Shown: piece after piece, positions 26,422-35,631 of the stretch
Layout: every line of letters starts with the position of its first letter
Position numbering within the stretch: position 1 is the first letter of the stretch
Origin: Antarctobacter heliothermus
Lineage (GTDB): Bacteria; Pseudomonadota; Alphaproteobacteria; Rhodobacterales; Rhodobacteraceae
Direction of reading: 5' to 3'
NCBI RefSeq assembly: GCF_900188425.1
Contig: NZ_FZON01000035.1
Location: 1 to 52,372 of the forward strand
DNA: 52,372 nucleotides
Position numbers and translations under genes: made by a program
The notes under the pieces: model-generated
Database searches by the model: none
Seen by the model: the letters and a program-made list of their open reading frames with translations, nothing else
What the model was told of the DNA's origin: nothing

Positions 26422-27666
26422 TCAGCCCGCGTTGCGGCCTTCGGTGGCGGACATGTCGACGCCCAGATGTTTTGCCACGGTAAAGATGTCCTTGTCGCCC
26501 CGTCCACACATGTTCATGCAGATGATGTGATCCTTGGGCAGGTCAGGCGCGATCTTGGCGACATGGGCCAACGCGTGGCTGGGCTCCAGCGCGGGGATGA
26601 TGCCTTCGGTCTCACAACACAGCTGGAAAGCGGCCAGCGCCTCCTTGTCGGTGATCGAGACGTATTGTGCGCGGCCCACGTCGTGCAGCCAGCTGTGCTC
26701 TGGCCCGATGCCGGGATAATCGAGGCCCGCCGAGATCGAAAAGCCTTCGAGGATCTGGCCATCGTCGTCCTGCAACAGATAGGTGCGGTTGCCATGCAGA
26801 ACGCCGGGACGCCCGCCGGTCAAAGAGGCGCAATGTTCCATCTTTGCGTTCACGCCTTTGCCGCCCGCCTCGACCCCGATGATGGCGACGTCCTTGTCAT
26901 CAAGGAAGGGAAAGAACAGCCCCATGGCATTTGACCCGCCGCCGATGGCAGCAACCAGCGTGTCCGGCAGGCGACCCTCGGCCTCTTGCATCTGTTCGCG
27001 CGTTTCCTTGCCGATGATCGACTGGAAATCACGAACCATCGCGGGATAGGGGTGCGGCCCCGCCACGGTGCCAATGCAGTAGAACGTGTCACGCACGTTG
27101 GTCACCCAGTCGCGCAGCGCGTCGTTCATCGCATCCTTGAGCGTGCCACGGCCAGACGTCACCGGGATGACCTCTGCGCCCAGAAGCTTCATCCGGAAAA
27201 CGTTCGGGGCCTGCCGTTCGACATCGTGCGCGCCCATGTAGACCACGCATTTCAGGCCGAACTTGGCGCAGACGGTCGCGGTGGCGACGCCGTGCTGTCC
27301 AGCACCTGTTTCCGCGATGATCCGGGTCTTGCCCATGCGGCGGGCCAGGATGATCTGGCCAAGGACGTTGTTGATCTTGTGGGCGCCGGTGTGGTTCAGC
27401 TCATCGCGCTTCATGTAGACCTTGGCGCCGCCAAGGCGTTCGGTCAGACGTTCGGCAAAATACAGCGGCGACGGGCGGCCAACATAGTGTTTCCACAGGA
27501 AATCCATTTCCGCCCAAAAGCTGTCGTCAGTCTTGGCCTTTTCGTATTCCTCTTCCAGCGAGAGGATCAGCGGCATCAGTGTCTCAGACACAAAGCGGCC
27601 CCCGAAGATGCCAAAGCGGCCTTTCTCATCCGGGCCGGTCATGAAGCTGTTTATGAGATCGTCCAT
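26422..27666 (-). CDS. trpB: tryptophan synthase beta subunit
   Basis: A 414-aa PLP enzyme of TrpB1 type. The PLP lysine is Lys97 in NHTGAHKIN, and the phosphate-binding loop is [18 protein letters not shown] and the monovalent-cation region are intact. It condenses indole with serine to tryptophan. AGGAG lies before the ATG. Its partner trpA is about 9 kb away on the opposite strand, and no trpF is adjacent in this window. Confidence 0.97.
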   Translation of the reverse strand: MDDLINSFMTGPDEKGRFGIFGGRFVSETLMPLILSLEEEYEKAKTDDSFWAEMDFLWKHYVGRPSPLYFAERLTERLGGAKVYMKRDELNHTGAHKINNVLGQIILARRMGKTRIIAETGAGQHGVATATVCAKFGLKCVVYMGAHDVERQAPNVFRMKLLGAEVIPVTSGRGTLKDAMNDALRDWVTNVRDTFYCIGTVAGPHPYPAMVRDFQSIIGKETREQMQEAEGRLPDTLVAAIGGGSNAMGLFFPFLDDKDVAIIGVEAGGKGVNAKMEHCASLTGGRPGVLHGNRTYLLQDDDGQILEGFSISAGLDYPGIGPEHSWLHDVGRAQYVSITDKEALAAFQLCCETEGIIPALEPSHALAHVAKIAPDLPKDHIICMNMCGRGDKDIFTVAKHLGVDMSATEGRNAG

Positions 27667-27889
27667 TGCGCCACTCCTCTGTCTGGGCGTCTGAATAGGG
27701 CATTTGGGGCACTGGTGACCAGAGGCAAATGGCGCAGACCCGCCCGGTTCGGTAAGGGTGGCGCCCCCCGCGCTGCTTCAACAAGGCAGACCTGTTGGAA
27801 GAGCGGGCAAAGGTGCTGAGACGCGCCTCGGACAAGCGGTTTTTGCCGCCGCTTCCTAGCGGATCAGGGTATGGTCCATCAAGGGCGGC

Positions 27890-29233
27890 TCAACCAGCCA
27901 ACACCGCGCGTTCCAGCGACGGATAGCGCAGGCCCAGCGTGACTCCGCGCGCCACAAAGGCAATCATCAGCGCCGCCCACATGCCATGCGGCCCCCAAAG
28001 CGGGATCAGCAGCGTGGCCGCGATAAAATAGATCCCGACCGAAATCGCCATCATGTTGCGCATGTCGCGGGTGCGGGTCGCACCGATGAAAATGCCGTCC
28101 AGCATCCAGGCGGGCAGTCCAAGTACCGGCGCCAGCACGATCCACGGCAGGAACCGGCGCGCCGCCTGCTGCACCTCGGGATCCTTGGTCATTCCGTCGA
28201 TGATCAGCCCCCCCAACAGTGCGAAGGCCAGCGCAAAGGCAAAGTTCGACAGAAACCCCCAAAGACTGGTGAGCCAGACCGCGCGCCTGAGCCGATCCAA
28301 GGCGCGTGCGCCAAAAGCCTGACCCACCATCGCCTCGGCGGCAAAGGCGAATCCGTCCAGCGCGTAGGCCATGATCTGGATGAAGTGCAGCAGTACATGG
28401 CTGGCTGCCAACACCGCGACGCCAAACCCCGCGCTGTAGTAAAAGATGAACGACAACAGCACCGCCTCCAGCATCAAGGATCGCAGCAGGATGTCGCTGT
28501 TGACCATCGCCATGACCCGCAGGCGGGCGCGGTCAAAGACGCGGGGCCAGTCGCGCCACGCCGGGTTGGCAAAGGCCCGGCGGCACAGCCACAGCCCAAG
28601 GGCAAAGCCGGTCCAGTCGGCGCAGACCGTAGCCCATGCCAGCCCCGGAACCCCGAGATCCCAGCCCACCACGAACAGAAGGTTCAGCGCGATGTTCAGG
28701 CTGACGATCCAGATTTGCAGCACCAGCATCGCGCGTGTGTGTTCCTGCGCGCCCAGCCAGCCATTGATCCCGAAGATCGCCACCGCTGCGGGCGCCGACA
28801 GGATGCGGATGTCCATGTACTCGCGAGCCAGGGTTTTGACCTCCTCAGTGGCGGGCGAATAGGCAAATCCCAGATCGGCAATCGGTCCCATAAGTGGGAT
28901 CAGCAACAGACCCCCTGCCCCACCGATCATCAGCGCGCGGGTCAACAACGCCGCAACTTCGGCCCGATTGCCGGCGCCATGCGCCTGCGCGGTCATGCCC
29001 GCCGTCCCCATCCGCAAAAAGCCGAAGACCCACAGCAGTGTCGATAGCAGCGCCGCGCCGACGGCGACGGCGGCAATCGGTGTGGCATCGGGGATCTGGC
29101 CGATCACGGCCGTATCGGCCACGCCTTGCAGCGGCACGGTCATGTTCGCCAGCACGATGGGCACGGCAATCCGCAGGACACGGGCGTGGGTGATAGGCAC
29201 TGGTGTGGTCATGGCACTTCGACTGTCGGACAT
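27890..29233 (-). CDS. MATE family exporter (DinF branch)
   Basis: A 447-aa, twelve-helix MATE transporter. RIAVPIVLANMTVPLQGVAD (about 21-40) with TAVIGQI is the DinF-type first repeat, and AYALDGFAFAAEAMVGQAFG lies in the second repeat; these regions distinguish it from NorM-type proteins. The substrate is unknown; DinF relatives export toxic organic compounds or bile salts. Two starts are possible, 29233 and 29212, neither with a clear ribosome-binding site. It is monocistronic. Confidence 0.88.
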   Translation of the reverse strand: MSDSRSAMTTPVPITHARVLRIAVPIVLANMTVPLQGVADTAVIGQIPDATPIAAVAVGAALLSTLLWVFGFLRMGTAGMTAQAHGAGNRAEVAALLTRALMIGGAGGLLLIPLMGPIADLGFAYSPATEEVKTLAREYMDIRILSAPAAVAIFGINGWLGAQEHTRAMLVLQIWIVSLNIALNLLFVVGWDLGVPGLAWATVCADWTGFALGLWLCRRAFANPAWRDWPRVFDRARLRVMAMVNSDILLRSLMLEAVLLSFIFYYSAGFGVAVLAASHVLLHFIQIMAYALDGFAFAAEAMVGQAFGARALDRLRRAVWLTSLWGFLSNFAFALAFALLGGLIIDGMTKDPEVQQAARRFLPWIVLAPVLGLPAWMLDGIFIGATRTRDMRNMMAISVGIYFIAATLLIPLWGPHGMWAALMIAFVARGVTLGLRYPSLERAVLAG

Positions 29234-29323
29234 CGTGACAGGGTCAAGATCCCGTCACCTGAAATGTGGCTTTCGGAGTATGGCAGGCATTGCGCGACGG
29301 CAAGGGCCGCACCTGGAGATGGA

Positions 29324-29836
29324 TCAGCCGTCTTGACGCGGCATCAGGAAATGGGCTGCGGCCTCTGCGATGGGGCGATCACGGTTGTCCTGCCACGCCT
29401 CGGCCTGCACGCTGGCATAGCGTCGGCCTGAACGGGTCACGCGGGCGCGGGCGTAGGCGTCGCGCGGCAATCCCGTGCGTAGGTAGTCGACGGTAAAGTC
29501 GATGGTCTTGGGCAGGCGCGGCAGCGCGCCCCGCGCCATGTCGTCGGGATCAAGCGCGCCGGATTCGATGTCCTGCCAAAGATAGGTCCAGCTTAGCGTG
29601 ACCATGGCGGTGATCTCCAGGAAGGCGGCAGTTACACCGCCGTGGATCGCGGGCAGGAACGGGTTGCCGATCAGCTTGTCGTCAAACGACAGAACGGCGG
29701 TCAGTTCATCGCCACGCCGGTCAAAGTTGACGCCGAGGTACTGCATGTACGGCACGCCCGACACCAGCGCCGAAAGGGCCGCGTCCCGGCGCTGCTTGAT
29801 GATCTGAACGGGTTCGGGGGGGGTGCGCGCCATCAT
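29324..29836 (-). CDS. PaaI family hotdog-fold thioesterase
   Basis: A 170-aa hotdog protein with the [17 protein letters not shown] motif (around residues 60-76) that forms the long central helix and catalytic region of PaaI thioesterases. It would hydrolyse aryl- or acyl-CoA esters. It starts by overlapping the stop of the upstream paralogue (29833-29836), so the two are co-translated and may form a hetero-oligomer. The two share only the fold pattern, not close identity. Confidence 0.87.
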   Translation of the reverse strand: MMARTPPEPVQIIKQRRDAALSALVSGVPYMQYLGVNFDRRGDELTAVLSFDDKLIGNPFLPAIHGGVTAAFLEITAMVTLSWTYLWQDIESGALDPDDMARGALPRLPKTIDFTVDYLRTGLPRDAYARARVTRSGRRYASVQAEAWQDNRDRPIAEAAAHFLMPRQDG

Positions 29837-30255
29837 TTGCCCTCTACTGTAAAGGTGCCCGCCGCCGTGGCCACCGGCCTCTCCGGGTCGTCATCTGTCG
29901 CGGTGGCGCGAACAAAGGCGACAGAGCGGGTGATGTGATAGCATTCGGCGCGCGCAGTGATGGTCTGGCCGGGCGTGGCCGGGCGCATGTAGTCGATGCG
30001 CAGGTCAATGGTGGCGGTGCCTGCGGGGGACCGTGGATGGCTCATGACCGCCGCGCCGCTACAGGTGTCCATCAGGGCAGAGACAGCGCCGCCATGAATC
30101 ACGCCGGTTTCGGGGTCGCCGATAAAGCGCGCGTCATAGGGTAATTTGATCTCTGCCAAGCCATCACCGATTTCGGTGATGGCCATGCCCAAGGCCCGGC
30201 AATGCGGTATGGAATCAATGAACTGACGGGCAATCCGGGATTTGTCTGCACTCAT
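29833..30255 (-). CDS. PaaI family hotdog-fold thioesterase
   Basis: A 140-aa hotdog thioesterase with [20 protein letters not shown] (about 52-71), the PaaI helix with the HGG turn, and [16 protein letters not shown] in the next strands. It probably hydrolyses acyl-CoA thioesters. AGGAG lies before the ATG at 30255. It is first in a two-gene operon that diverges from the MerR gene and the acyl-CoA oxidation cluster, which fits a role in releasing CoA from blocked intermediates. Confidence 0.88.
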   Translation of the reverse strand: MSADKSRIARQFIDSIPHCRALGMAITEIGDGLAEIKLPYDARFIGDPETGVIHGGAVSALMDTCSGAAVMSHPRSPAGTATIDLRIDYMRPATPGQTITARAECYHITRSVAFVRATATDDDPERPVATAAGTFTVEGK

Positions 30256-30391
30256 GGAGGATCTCCTTGGAGGTCTTTATGGGCGCGCGGGCCGAGCGCT
30301 GCAAGCGGCCCGAAGCCGGTCTGGCCGTGACAGCGGGTTGTCTCGGGGTCGACGGGGCCTTAGATTCCGTCTGGACGAGGGGAGACAGGTC

Positions 30392-30769
30392 ATGGGCGAC
30401 ACGCGACTGACGTTCAAGGAGATGTGCGCAAAGTTCGACGTCACACCGCGAACCCTGCGTTACTATGAATACATCGAACTTCTGACGCCCGACCGGGATG
30501 GCCGAGCGCGTCACTATGGCCCGCGTGAGATCGCCCGGATGATCCTGATTCTGCGCGGGCGCAAATTCGGGTTTCAGCTTGAAGACATCCGCCAATGGCT
30601 GCTGATCTATGAACATGAAGGCACAGAGGCGCAAATGCGGGCCTGGGTCGCCATGGCGGACCGGCAACTGGCGCAGCTTGAAGATGAGCGCCGACAGCTG
30701 GACGAGGCGATGGGTGAACTGAAATCGCTGCGCGACGAGACAGCCGAAACTCTGAACAGCGCTGGTTGA
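30392..30769 (+). CDS. MerR family transcriptional regulator
   Basis: A 125-aa MerR protein. The N-terminal winged HTH reads FKEMCAKFDVTPRTLRYYEY (about 7-26), with the recognition helix ending in the RYYE signature. A second helix-wing motif (YGPREIARMILILRGRKFGF) and a C-terminal dimerisation coiled coil rich in Glu/Arg/Gln follow. No metal-binding cysteines are present. The ATG at 30392 has GGGGAG upstream. It closely resembles the second MerR gene at 31010; the two probably arose by duplication. Confidence 0.9.
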   Translation: MGDTRLTFKEMCAKFDVTPRTLRYYEYIELLTPDRDGRARHYGPREIARMILILRGRKFGFQLEDIRQWLLIYEHEGTEAQMRAWVAMADRQLAQLEDERRQLDEAMGELKSLRDETAETLNSAG

Positions 30770-30827
30770 GCATCTGGCCCCGCCGCCTGCCCTGCAGACA
30801 TCATCCCGAACGAAGCCATTCCACAGG

Positions 30828-30857
30828 CAACAATTTTACCCTTTGGTAAAATTGTTG
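30828..30857. promoter_or_regulatory. 13-bp perfect inverted repeat between the MerR genes
   Basis: CAACAATTTTACC (30828-30840) and GGTAAAATTGTTG (30845-30857) are perfect arms with a CTTT spacer. It is AT-rich in a GC-rich background and lacks a T-tract, so it reads more like an operator than a terminator. It sits 13 bases upstream of the putative -35 box of the second merR. Confidence 0.55.
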
Positions 30858-30870
30858 CGCATTGGGCGGC

Positions 30871-30929
30871 TTGACCTTGCCTTATCTTACGTCAAGATAA
30901 AAGTGACGTAGCGTATGAGTTACGTCAAC
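30871..30929 (+). promoter_or_regulatory. MerR-type promoter with three ACGT-core sites
   Basis: A TTGACC -35-like box (30871-30876) is followed after about 19 bases by a GATAAA -10-like box, the long spacing typical of MerR-activated promoters. The spacer contains the palindrome TTATCTT-ACGTC-AAGATAA (30882-30900). The heptamer TACGTCA or its complement TGACGTA occurs three times, with ACGT cores at 30889, 30906 and 30922, spaced 16-17 bases. Autoregulation by the MerR protein encoded just downstream is inferred. Confidence 0.5.
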
Positions 30930-31009
30930 GAGAATTCCCATTGTATGAAAGCGGCACAACTTGCACCTCCTCATTGTGACACGACTGTGACGAAAACGGA
31001 GAGCCGGGG

Positions 31010-31420
31010 ATGCGAGATATGACAGACGAGCAACTGATGACGATTCGGGAAATGTGCTCAGCGTTTGAGGTAACCCCTCGGACCCTGCGCTTTTATGAGC
31101 AGAAGGAGCTGCTCTTCCCGATCCGCGAAGGCCAGAAGAGGCTGTTTACCCGGCGTGACCGGGCACGGCTAAAACTGATCCTGCGCGGCAAGCGGTTTGG
31201 GTTCAGCCTGGAGGAAATCCGGCAACTGTTGGACCTGTACCATGTGGGGGACCAGCAGCATACGCAACTGGAAGCCGCCTATGGTGTGGCCAAGGACCGA
31301 CTGGCGGACCTGATCCGGCAGCGCGAAGACCTGAACACCGCGATCGAAGAGTTGCAGGACCAGATGAAATGGGGCGAGCGGATGCTGGCCTCGATGGAGC
31401 AAAAGCGCGCGGCCCAGTAG
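31010..31420 (+). CDS. MerR family regulator of acyl-CoA oxidation cluster
   Basis: A 136-aa MerR protein with [23 protein letters not shown] (about 12-31), wing region [20 protein letters not shown] and a C-terminal coiled coil (about 85-130). LiuR-type MerR proteins control branched-chain amino acid and fatty-acid breakdown in proteobacteria, and this gene leads such a cluster, 34 bases before the first acyl-CoA dehydrogenase. An ATG three codons in (31019) is an alternative start. Confidence 0.88.
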   Translation: MRDMTDEQLMTIREMCSAFEVTPRTLRFYEQKELLFPIREGQKRLFTRRDRARLKLILRGKRFGFSLEEIRQLLDLYHVGDQQHTQLEAAYGVAKDRLADLIRQREDLNTAIEELQDQMKWGERMLASMEQKRAAQ

Positions 31421-31454
31421 ACCGGGACGCGGGCAGGACTTTAGGGAGAGAGAC

Positions 31455-33236
31455 ATGCCCAGCTACACAGCGCCAACCCAAGACCAGGTGTTTATCCTCG
31501 ACGACGTGCTGAAGATCAGCACGCAAAACATCCCCGGATACGAGGATCTGGACCGTGACACACTGGAGGCGATCCTTGGCGAAGCGGCCAAGCTGGCCGA
31601 AAACGTGCTGGCGCCGCTGAACCAGGTTGGCGACACAGAGGGCTGTGTGCTGGAAAACGGCGTGGTGCGCACGCCGAAGGGCTTCCTTGAGGCCTTTGAC
31701 CAGATGCGCGAGGGCGGCTGGACCGCTCTGGACTGCGACCCGGACTATGGCGGTCAGGGCCTTCCCTACGTTCTGGCCACCGCTGTGGGCGAACAGTTTT
31801 CTGCCGCGAACATGGCCTTCAACATGTATCCGGGCCTGACCCACGGTGCCTATTCGGCGATCCACGCGCACGGCTCTGACGACCAAAAGGCCATGTATCT
31901 CCCCAAGATGGTGAGCTGTGAGTGGACCGGCACCATGAACCTGACCGAGCCGCATTGCGGCACGGATCTGGGCCTGATGCGCACCAAGGCAGTGCCGCAG
32001 GATGACGGCAGCTATCACATCACCGGGCAAAAGATCTTTATTTCCGCTGGCGACCACGACATGAGCCAGAACGTGATCCATTTGGTGCTCGCCAAGATCC
32101 CCGGCGGACCTGAGGGCATCAAAGGCGTGTCGCTGTTCATCGTCCCCAAGTTCATTGTCGACGCCGAGGGAAACCCCGGCGCGCGCAATGGCGTCTCGGT
32201 CGGCAAGATCGAGGAAAAGATGGGGATTCACGGCAACTCGACCTGTGTCATGGACTACGACGACGCCACCGGCTATTTGCTGGGAGATGAACACAAGGGC
32301 ATGCGCGCCATGTTCACCATGATGAACGAAGCGCGCATCGGTGTTGGGCTGCAAGGCTATGCCCAAGCCCAAGTCGCCTACCAGAACGCCGTGGACTACG
32401 CCAAGGACCGCCTTCAGGGCCGCGACGTGACGGGTGTCAAGAACCCCGATGGCCCTGCCGATCCGCTGATCGTGCATCCCGACATCCGCCGCAACCTGAT
32501 GGACCAGAAAAGCTTTGTCGAAGCGGCGCGGGCCTTTGTCTTTTGGGGCGCGTCGATGATCGACCGCGCGCACAAGACAGATGATGCCGCCGCCGACGGT
32601 CTGATTTCCCTACTGACGCCGGTGGTCAAGGGCTTCCTGACCGACAAGGGTTTTGACATGGCGACCGCCGCACAGCAGGTCTACGGCGGCCACGGCTATA
32701 TCGAAGAATGGGGCATGTCGCAGTTTGCTCGCGACGCGCGCATTGCCATGATCTACGAAGGTGCAAACGGCGTTCAGGCGCTGGATCTGGTGGGGCGTAA
32801 ACTGGCGCAGGACGGTGGCAAGCACGTCATGGCCTTCTTCGAGATGGTCAAGAGCTTTGCCGATGAGCACAAAGGCCAGGACGAAGAGTTTGACACGCAG
32901 TTCCTTGAACCGCTCAAGGCGGCATCGAAGGATCTGCAAGCGGCGGGCATGTATTTCATGCAGAACGGCATGAAGAACCCGAACAACGCGCTGTCCGGAT
33001 CTTATGACTTCATGCACCTCTTCGGGCATGTCTGCCTGGGACTGATGTGGTCGAAAATGGCCTGGACTGCCAAGGCCAAGCTGGCCGCTGGCGACGGAAA
33101 TTCCGATTTCTACGCAACCAAGGTCGCCACAGGGCGCTACTACATGGCGCGCCAGTTGCCGATGACTGCCACGCATCTCAAACGGATCGAGAGCGGCGCG
33201 GAAACGGTCATGGCGCTTGAGGCCGACGCGTTCTGA
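31455..33236 (+). CDS. acyl-CoA dehydrogenase, long form (FadE/DmdC-like)
   Basis: A 593-aa flavoprotein of the long acyl-CoA dehydrogenase class with an extra C-terminal domain. FAD/substrate motifs are [19 protein letters not shown] (about 161-179) and [13 protein letters not shown]. Catalytic Glu435 is in [14 protein letters not shown]. The final 120 residues form the C-terminal domain found in DmdC (methylmercaptopropionyl-CoA dehydrogenase, DMSP breakdown) and some fatty-acid enzymes. Which substrate it uses cannot be read here; the thiolase and FadB downstream favour fatty acyl-CoA. AGGGAG precedes the ATG. Confidence 0.9.
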   Translation: MPSYTAPTQDQVFILDDVLKISTQNIPGYEDLDRDTLEAILGEAAKLAENVLAPLNQVGDTEGCVLENGVVRTPKGFLEAFDQMREGGWTALDCDPDYGGQGLPYVLATAVGEQFSAANMAFNMYPGLTHGAYSAIHAHGSDDQKAMYLPKMVSCEWTGTMNLTEPHCGTDLGLMRTKAVPQDDGSYHITGQKIFISAGDHDMSQNVIHLVLAKIPGGPEGIKGVSLFIVPKFIVDAEGNPGARNGVSVGKIEEKMGIHGNSTCVMDYDDATGYLLGDEHKGMRAMFTMMNEARIGVGLQGYAQAQVAYQNAVDYAKDRLQGRDVTGVKNPDGPADPLIVHPDIRRNLMDQKSFVEAARAFVFWGASMIDRAHKTDDAAADGLISLLTPVVKGFLTDKGFDMATAAQQVYGGHGYIEEWGMSQFARDARIAMIYEGANGVQALDLVGRKLAQDGGKHVMAFFEMVKSFADEHKGQDEEFDTQFLEPLKAASKDLQAAGMYFMQNGMKNPNNALSGSYDFMHLFGHVCLGLMWSKMAWTAKAKLAAGDGNSDFYATKVATGRYYMARQLPMTATHLKRIESGAETVMALEADAF

Positions 33237-33291
33237 GGCAAAGGTAGACGCGGCGGGATAGCCCGCCGCGCGCACAGCCCCGGAGGATGCC

Positions 33292-33504
33292 ATGCCGAAA
33301 CGATTCCGTCTGACTCGCCGGTTCCCGGTCGCCATGACCGAGGATGGCTATCGCAAGCTGCGGAAATTCGCCCATGAGGCGGGACTCGACGAAGGGGAAG
33401 CCCTGTCTTTCCTTTTCGAGCATTTCGACAGCGTGACGGACACCGACGCACTGGCCCACCGGCTGCGGCTGTTCAACGCCGAACTGGACGAGCGCAAGAG
33501 ATAA
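33292..33504 (+). CDS. small conserved-looking basic protein
   Basis: A 70-aa basic protein between two acyl-CoA dehydrogenase genes, with GGAGG 5 bases before its ATG and only 10 bases to the next start. It reads as a short strand ([11 protein letters not shown]) followed by two helices ([19 protein letters not shown] and [11 protein letters not shown]), an outline similar to ribbon-helix-helix proteins, but I cannot assign a family. Ribosome-binding site and spacing support it being translated. The role is unknown. Confidence 0.65.
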   Translation: MPKRFRLTRRFPVAMTEDGYRKLRKFAHEAGLDEGEALSFLFEHFDSVTDTDALAHRLRLFNAELDERKR

Positions 33505-33514
33505 TGGGGGAACG

Positions 33515-34654
33515 ATGCCGCAAGACTGGATGACTGAAGAGCACGCGATGCTGGCCGAGATGACGGCCAAGTTCATCGAAACCGAGTGGCAACCGCTCTA
33601 CGACAAATGGCGCAAACAGGGCCAGATGGACCGCGAAACATGGGCGCAGGCGGGCGAATTGGGTCTGCTGTGCCCGTCGATCCCCGAGGAATTTGGCGGT
33701 GCCGGAGGTGATTTCGGCCACGAGGCCGTGATCCTGATCGAAGCCTCACGCGCCAACCTGGCCAGCTGGGGCCACGGCATCCATTCCGGCATCGTCGCGC
33801 ATTACATCCTGTCCTATGGCACCGAAGAGCAAAAAAAGCGCTGGCTGCCCAAAATGGTGACGGGCGAATTGGTCGGCGCGCTGGCAATGACCGAACCATC
33901 CGGCGGATCGGACGTTCAGCGGCTGAAAACCAAAGCTGTGAAAGACGGCAACGCCTACCGCCTGAGCGGGCAAAAGACCTTCATCACCAATGGGCAGCAC
34001 GCAAACCTGATTGTCGTGGCCGCCAAGACCGACCCCAAGGAGGGTTCAAAAGGCATGTCCCTTATGGTGGTCGAAACCGATAGTGCCACAGGGTTCAGCC
34101 GCGGTCGCAACCTCGACAAGATCGGCTGCCACGCCGCCGATACGTCTGAGCTGTTTTTCGACAATGTCGAGGTCGCGCCGGAGAACCTGCTCGGTGGGAC
34201 CGAGGGACAGGGCTTTTACCAGATGATGCAGCAACTCCCGCAAGAGCGGCTGATCATCGCCTGCGGCGCAGTGGGCGCGATGGAGGGTGCCGTGGCGCGC
34301 ACGGTTCGCTACTGCAAGGAACGCGAGGCCTTTGGCGGCCCGCTGACCCAGTTCCAGAACACACGATTCAAGCTGGCCGAATGCCAGACCAAGACAACCG
34401 TCGCCCGCGCCTTCCTTGACGCCTGCATGGCAGAGCACCTGGACGGCAAATTGAGCGTCGAAAAGGCCGCCATGGCGAAATACTGGCTGAGCGATACGCA
34501 AGGAGAGGTCCTGGACGAATGCGTACAACTGCACGGAGGCTACGGCTTTATGCAGGAATACGCGGTGGCCGAGATGTGGACCGATGCGCGGGTTCAGCGC
34601 ATCTACGGCGGAACCAACGAGATCATGAAAGAGCTGATTGCACGGGCCCTCTAG
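33515..34654 (+). CDS. acyl-CoA dehydrogenase (long-chain type)
   Basis: A 379-aa acyl-CoA dehydrogenase of normal length. FAD motif [19 protein letters not shown] and FITNG are present. The end reads [18 protein letters not shown], with Gly where medium-chain enzymes have the catalytic Glu. Glu257 in AVGAMEGAV is therefore the likely base, as in long-chain acyl-CoA dehydrogenases. It catalyses alpha-beta oxidation of acyl-CoA with transfer of electrons to ETF. It follows the 70-aa gene closely and is probably in the same transcript. Confidence 0.92.
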   Translation: MPQDWMTEEHAMLAEMTAKFIETEWQPLYDKWRKQGQMDRETWAQAGELGLLCPSIPEEFGGAGGDFGHEAVILIEASRANLASWGHGIHSGIVAHYILSYGTEEQKKRWLPKMVTGELVGALAMTEPSGGSDVQRLKTKAVKDGNAYRLSGQKTFITNGQHANLIVVAAKTDPKEGSKGMSLMVVETDSATGFSRGRNLDKIGCHAADTSELFFDNVEVAPENLLGGTEGQGFYQMMQQLPQERLIIACGAVGAMEGAVARTVRYCKEREAFGGPLTQFQNTRFKLAECQTKTTVARAFLDACMAEHLDGKLSVEKAAMAKYWLSDTQGEVLDECVQLHGGYGFMQEYAVAEMWTDARVQRIYGGTNEIMKELIARAL

Positions 34655-34976
34655 GGCGGTGCCGCGCGGTGAGAAAGGATTGGGTATTTGCGACAGAGAA
34701 GAAAACAGGAAGGTCGCACATCGGACCCACACGCTGGGGCTGCAGTCAACCTTCCCGCTCTGCCCGCGCCCTTGGCCAGGCACGGGGCTTCTCCTCTGGC
34801 GGTCATCGGCTCCCCAGCCTGTACCGCAAGGACAATCATGGCGCGTCAACCTTAACGCGCGGTTACCCGGAGAGGAAACATGCGGTTTCTTCTCTGTAAA
34901 AATACCCCACGGGGGTGCGGGGGTGTGAAACCCCCGCTCCGGCGGAAACAACAGGCGCAAAGGGAGGCGCAGTGCG
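34655..34976. other. intergenic gap inside acyl-CoA cluster
   Basis: No gene is supported in this 322-base gap. Its right half holds the dispersed repeat at 34884-34944. Short ORFs here have no ribosome-binding site or family pattern. The GST gene may have its own promoter in this gap. Confidence 0.45.
34884..34944. repeat. dispersed Rhodobacterales-type extragenic repeat, copy 2
   Basis: Read on the minus strand it runs GCGGGGGTTTCACACCCCCG, CACCCCCG, GGGGTATTTTTAC and AGAGAAGAAAC, which matches copy 1 (21473-21535) in order: GGGGGC hairpin, CACCCCCG, GATATTTT core and AGAAGAAG end. The copies have diverged by substitutions. Confidence 0.5.
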
Positions 34977-35615
34977 ATGACCATGAAACTTTACTGCTTT
35001 GGCGAGTCAGGACATTCCTACAAGGCGGCACTGGCGCTGGAGCTGGCGGGGCTTGATTGGCAGCCCGTCAAGGTTGATTTCTTCAACGGCGAGACGCGGG
35101 GAGATGCATACCGGCAGGACGTCAATGAGATGGGCGAATGCCCAGTGCTGGAAGATGGCGATATCCGGCTCAGCCAGTCCGGCGTGATCCAGCAATACCT
35201 GTCAGAAACTTACGGCCATTTCGGGGGTGCGACAAAAGCCGAAGAACGTGAGGTGCTACGCTGGATCTTGTGGGACAACCACAAGCTTTCGTCCGTAGCA
35301 GGCATGACGCGGTTCCTGATCAATTTCCTGCCCAAGGACAAACAGCCCGCCGAAGTGATCGGCTTCATGCAGGGCCGCCTCAAGAGTGCATACGGAATAT
35401 TGGACGCGCATCTGGCAGATCGTGACTGGATCGTGGGCGATGCGCCCACCAACGCCGACCTGACCTGCTGCGGCTATCTCTTTTACCCGGAACCCTTCGG
35501 CTTTGAGCGCGGCGGATGGCCCGCCATTGACCGTTGGATGGCGAACATCGAGGCAATGCCCCGATGGAAGAGCCCCTATGACCTGATGCCCGGCTCCCCT
35601 GCGGACCGGACCTGA
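34977..35615 (+). CDS. glutathione S-transferase family protein
   Basis: A 212-aa GST. The N-terminal thioredoxin-like domain begins KLYCFGESGHSYKAALALEL, with the Ser/Cys region near residue 10 and ECPVLEDGDIRLSQSGVI, the cis-Pro and SQS glutathione-binding loop. The helical C-terminal domain contains WIVGDAPTNADLTCCGYLF. It may conjugate or reduce electrophilic acyl intermediates, or be a maleylacetoacetate-isomerase relative. GGGAGG precedes the ATG; the thiolase follows after 16 bases. Confidence 0.88.
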   Translation: MTMKLYCFGESGHSYKAALALELAGLDWQPVKVDFFNGETRGDAYRQDVNEMGECPVLEDGDIRLSQSGVIQQYLSETYGHFGGATKAEEREVLRWILWDNHKLSSVAGMTRFLINFLPKDKQPAEVIGFMQGRLKSAYGILDAHLADRDWIVGDAPTNADLTCCGYLFYPEPFGFERGGWPAIDRWMANIEAMPRWKSPYDLMPGSPADRT

Positions 35616-35631
35616 TGAAGAAGGATCTCAC

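Noticed and set aside
26010-26507. 165-aa minus-strand ORF overlapping trpB end and tRNA-like element
   Set aside because: It overlaps a real gene in another frame and ends at the tRNA-like CAU element; composition is not protein-like.
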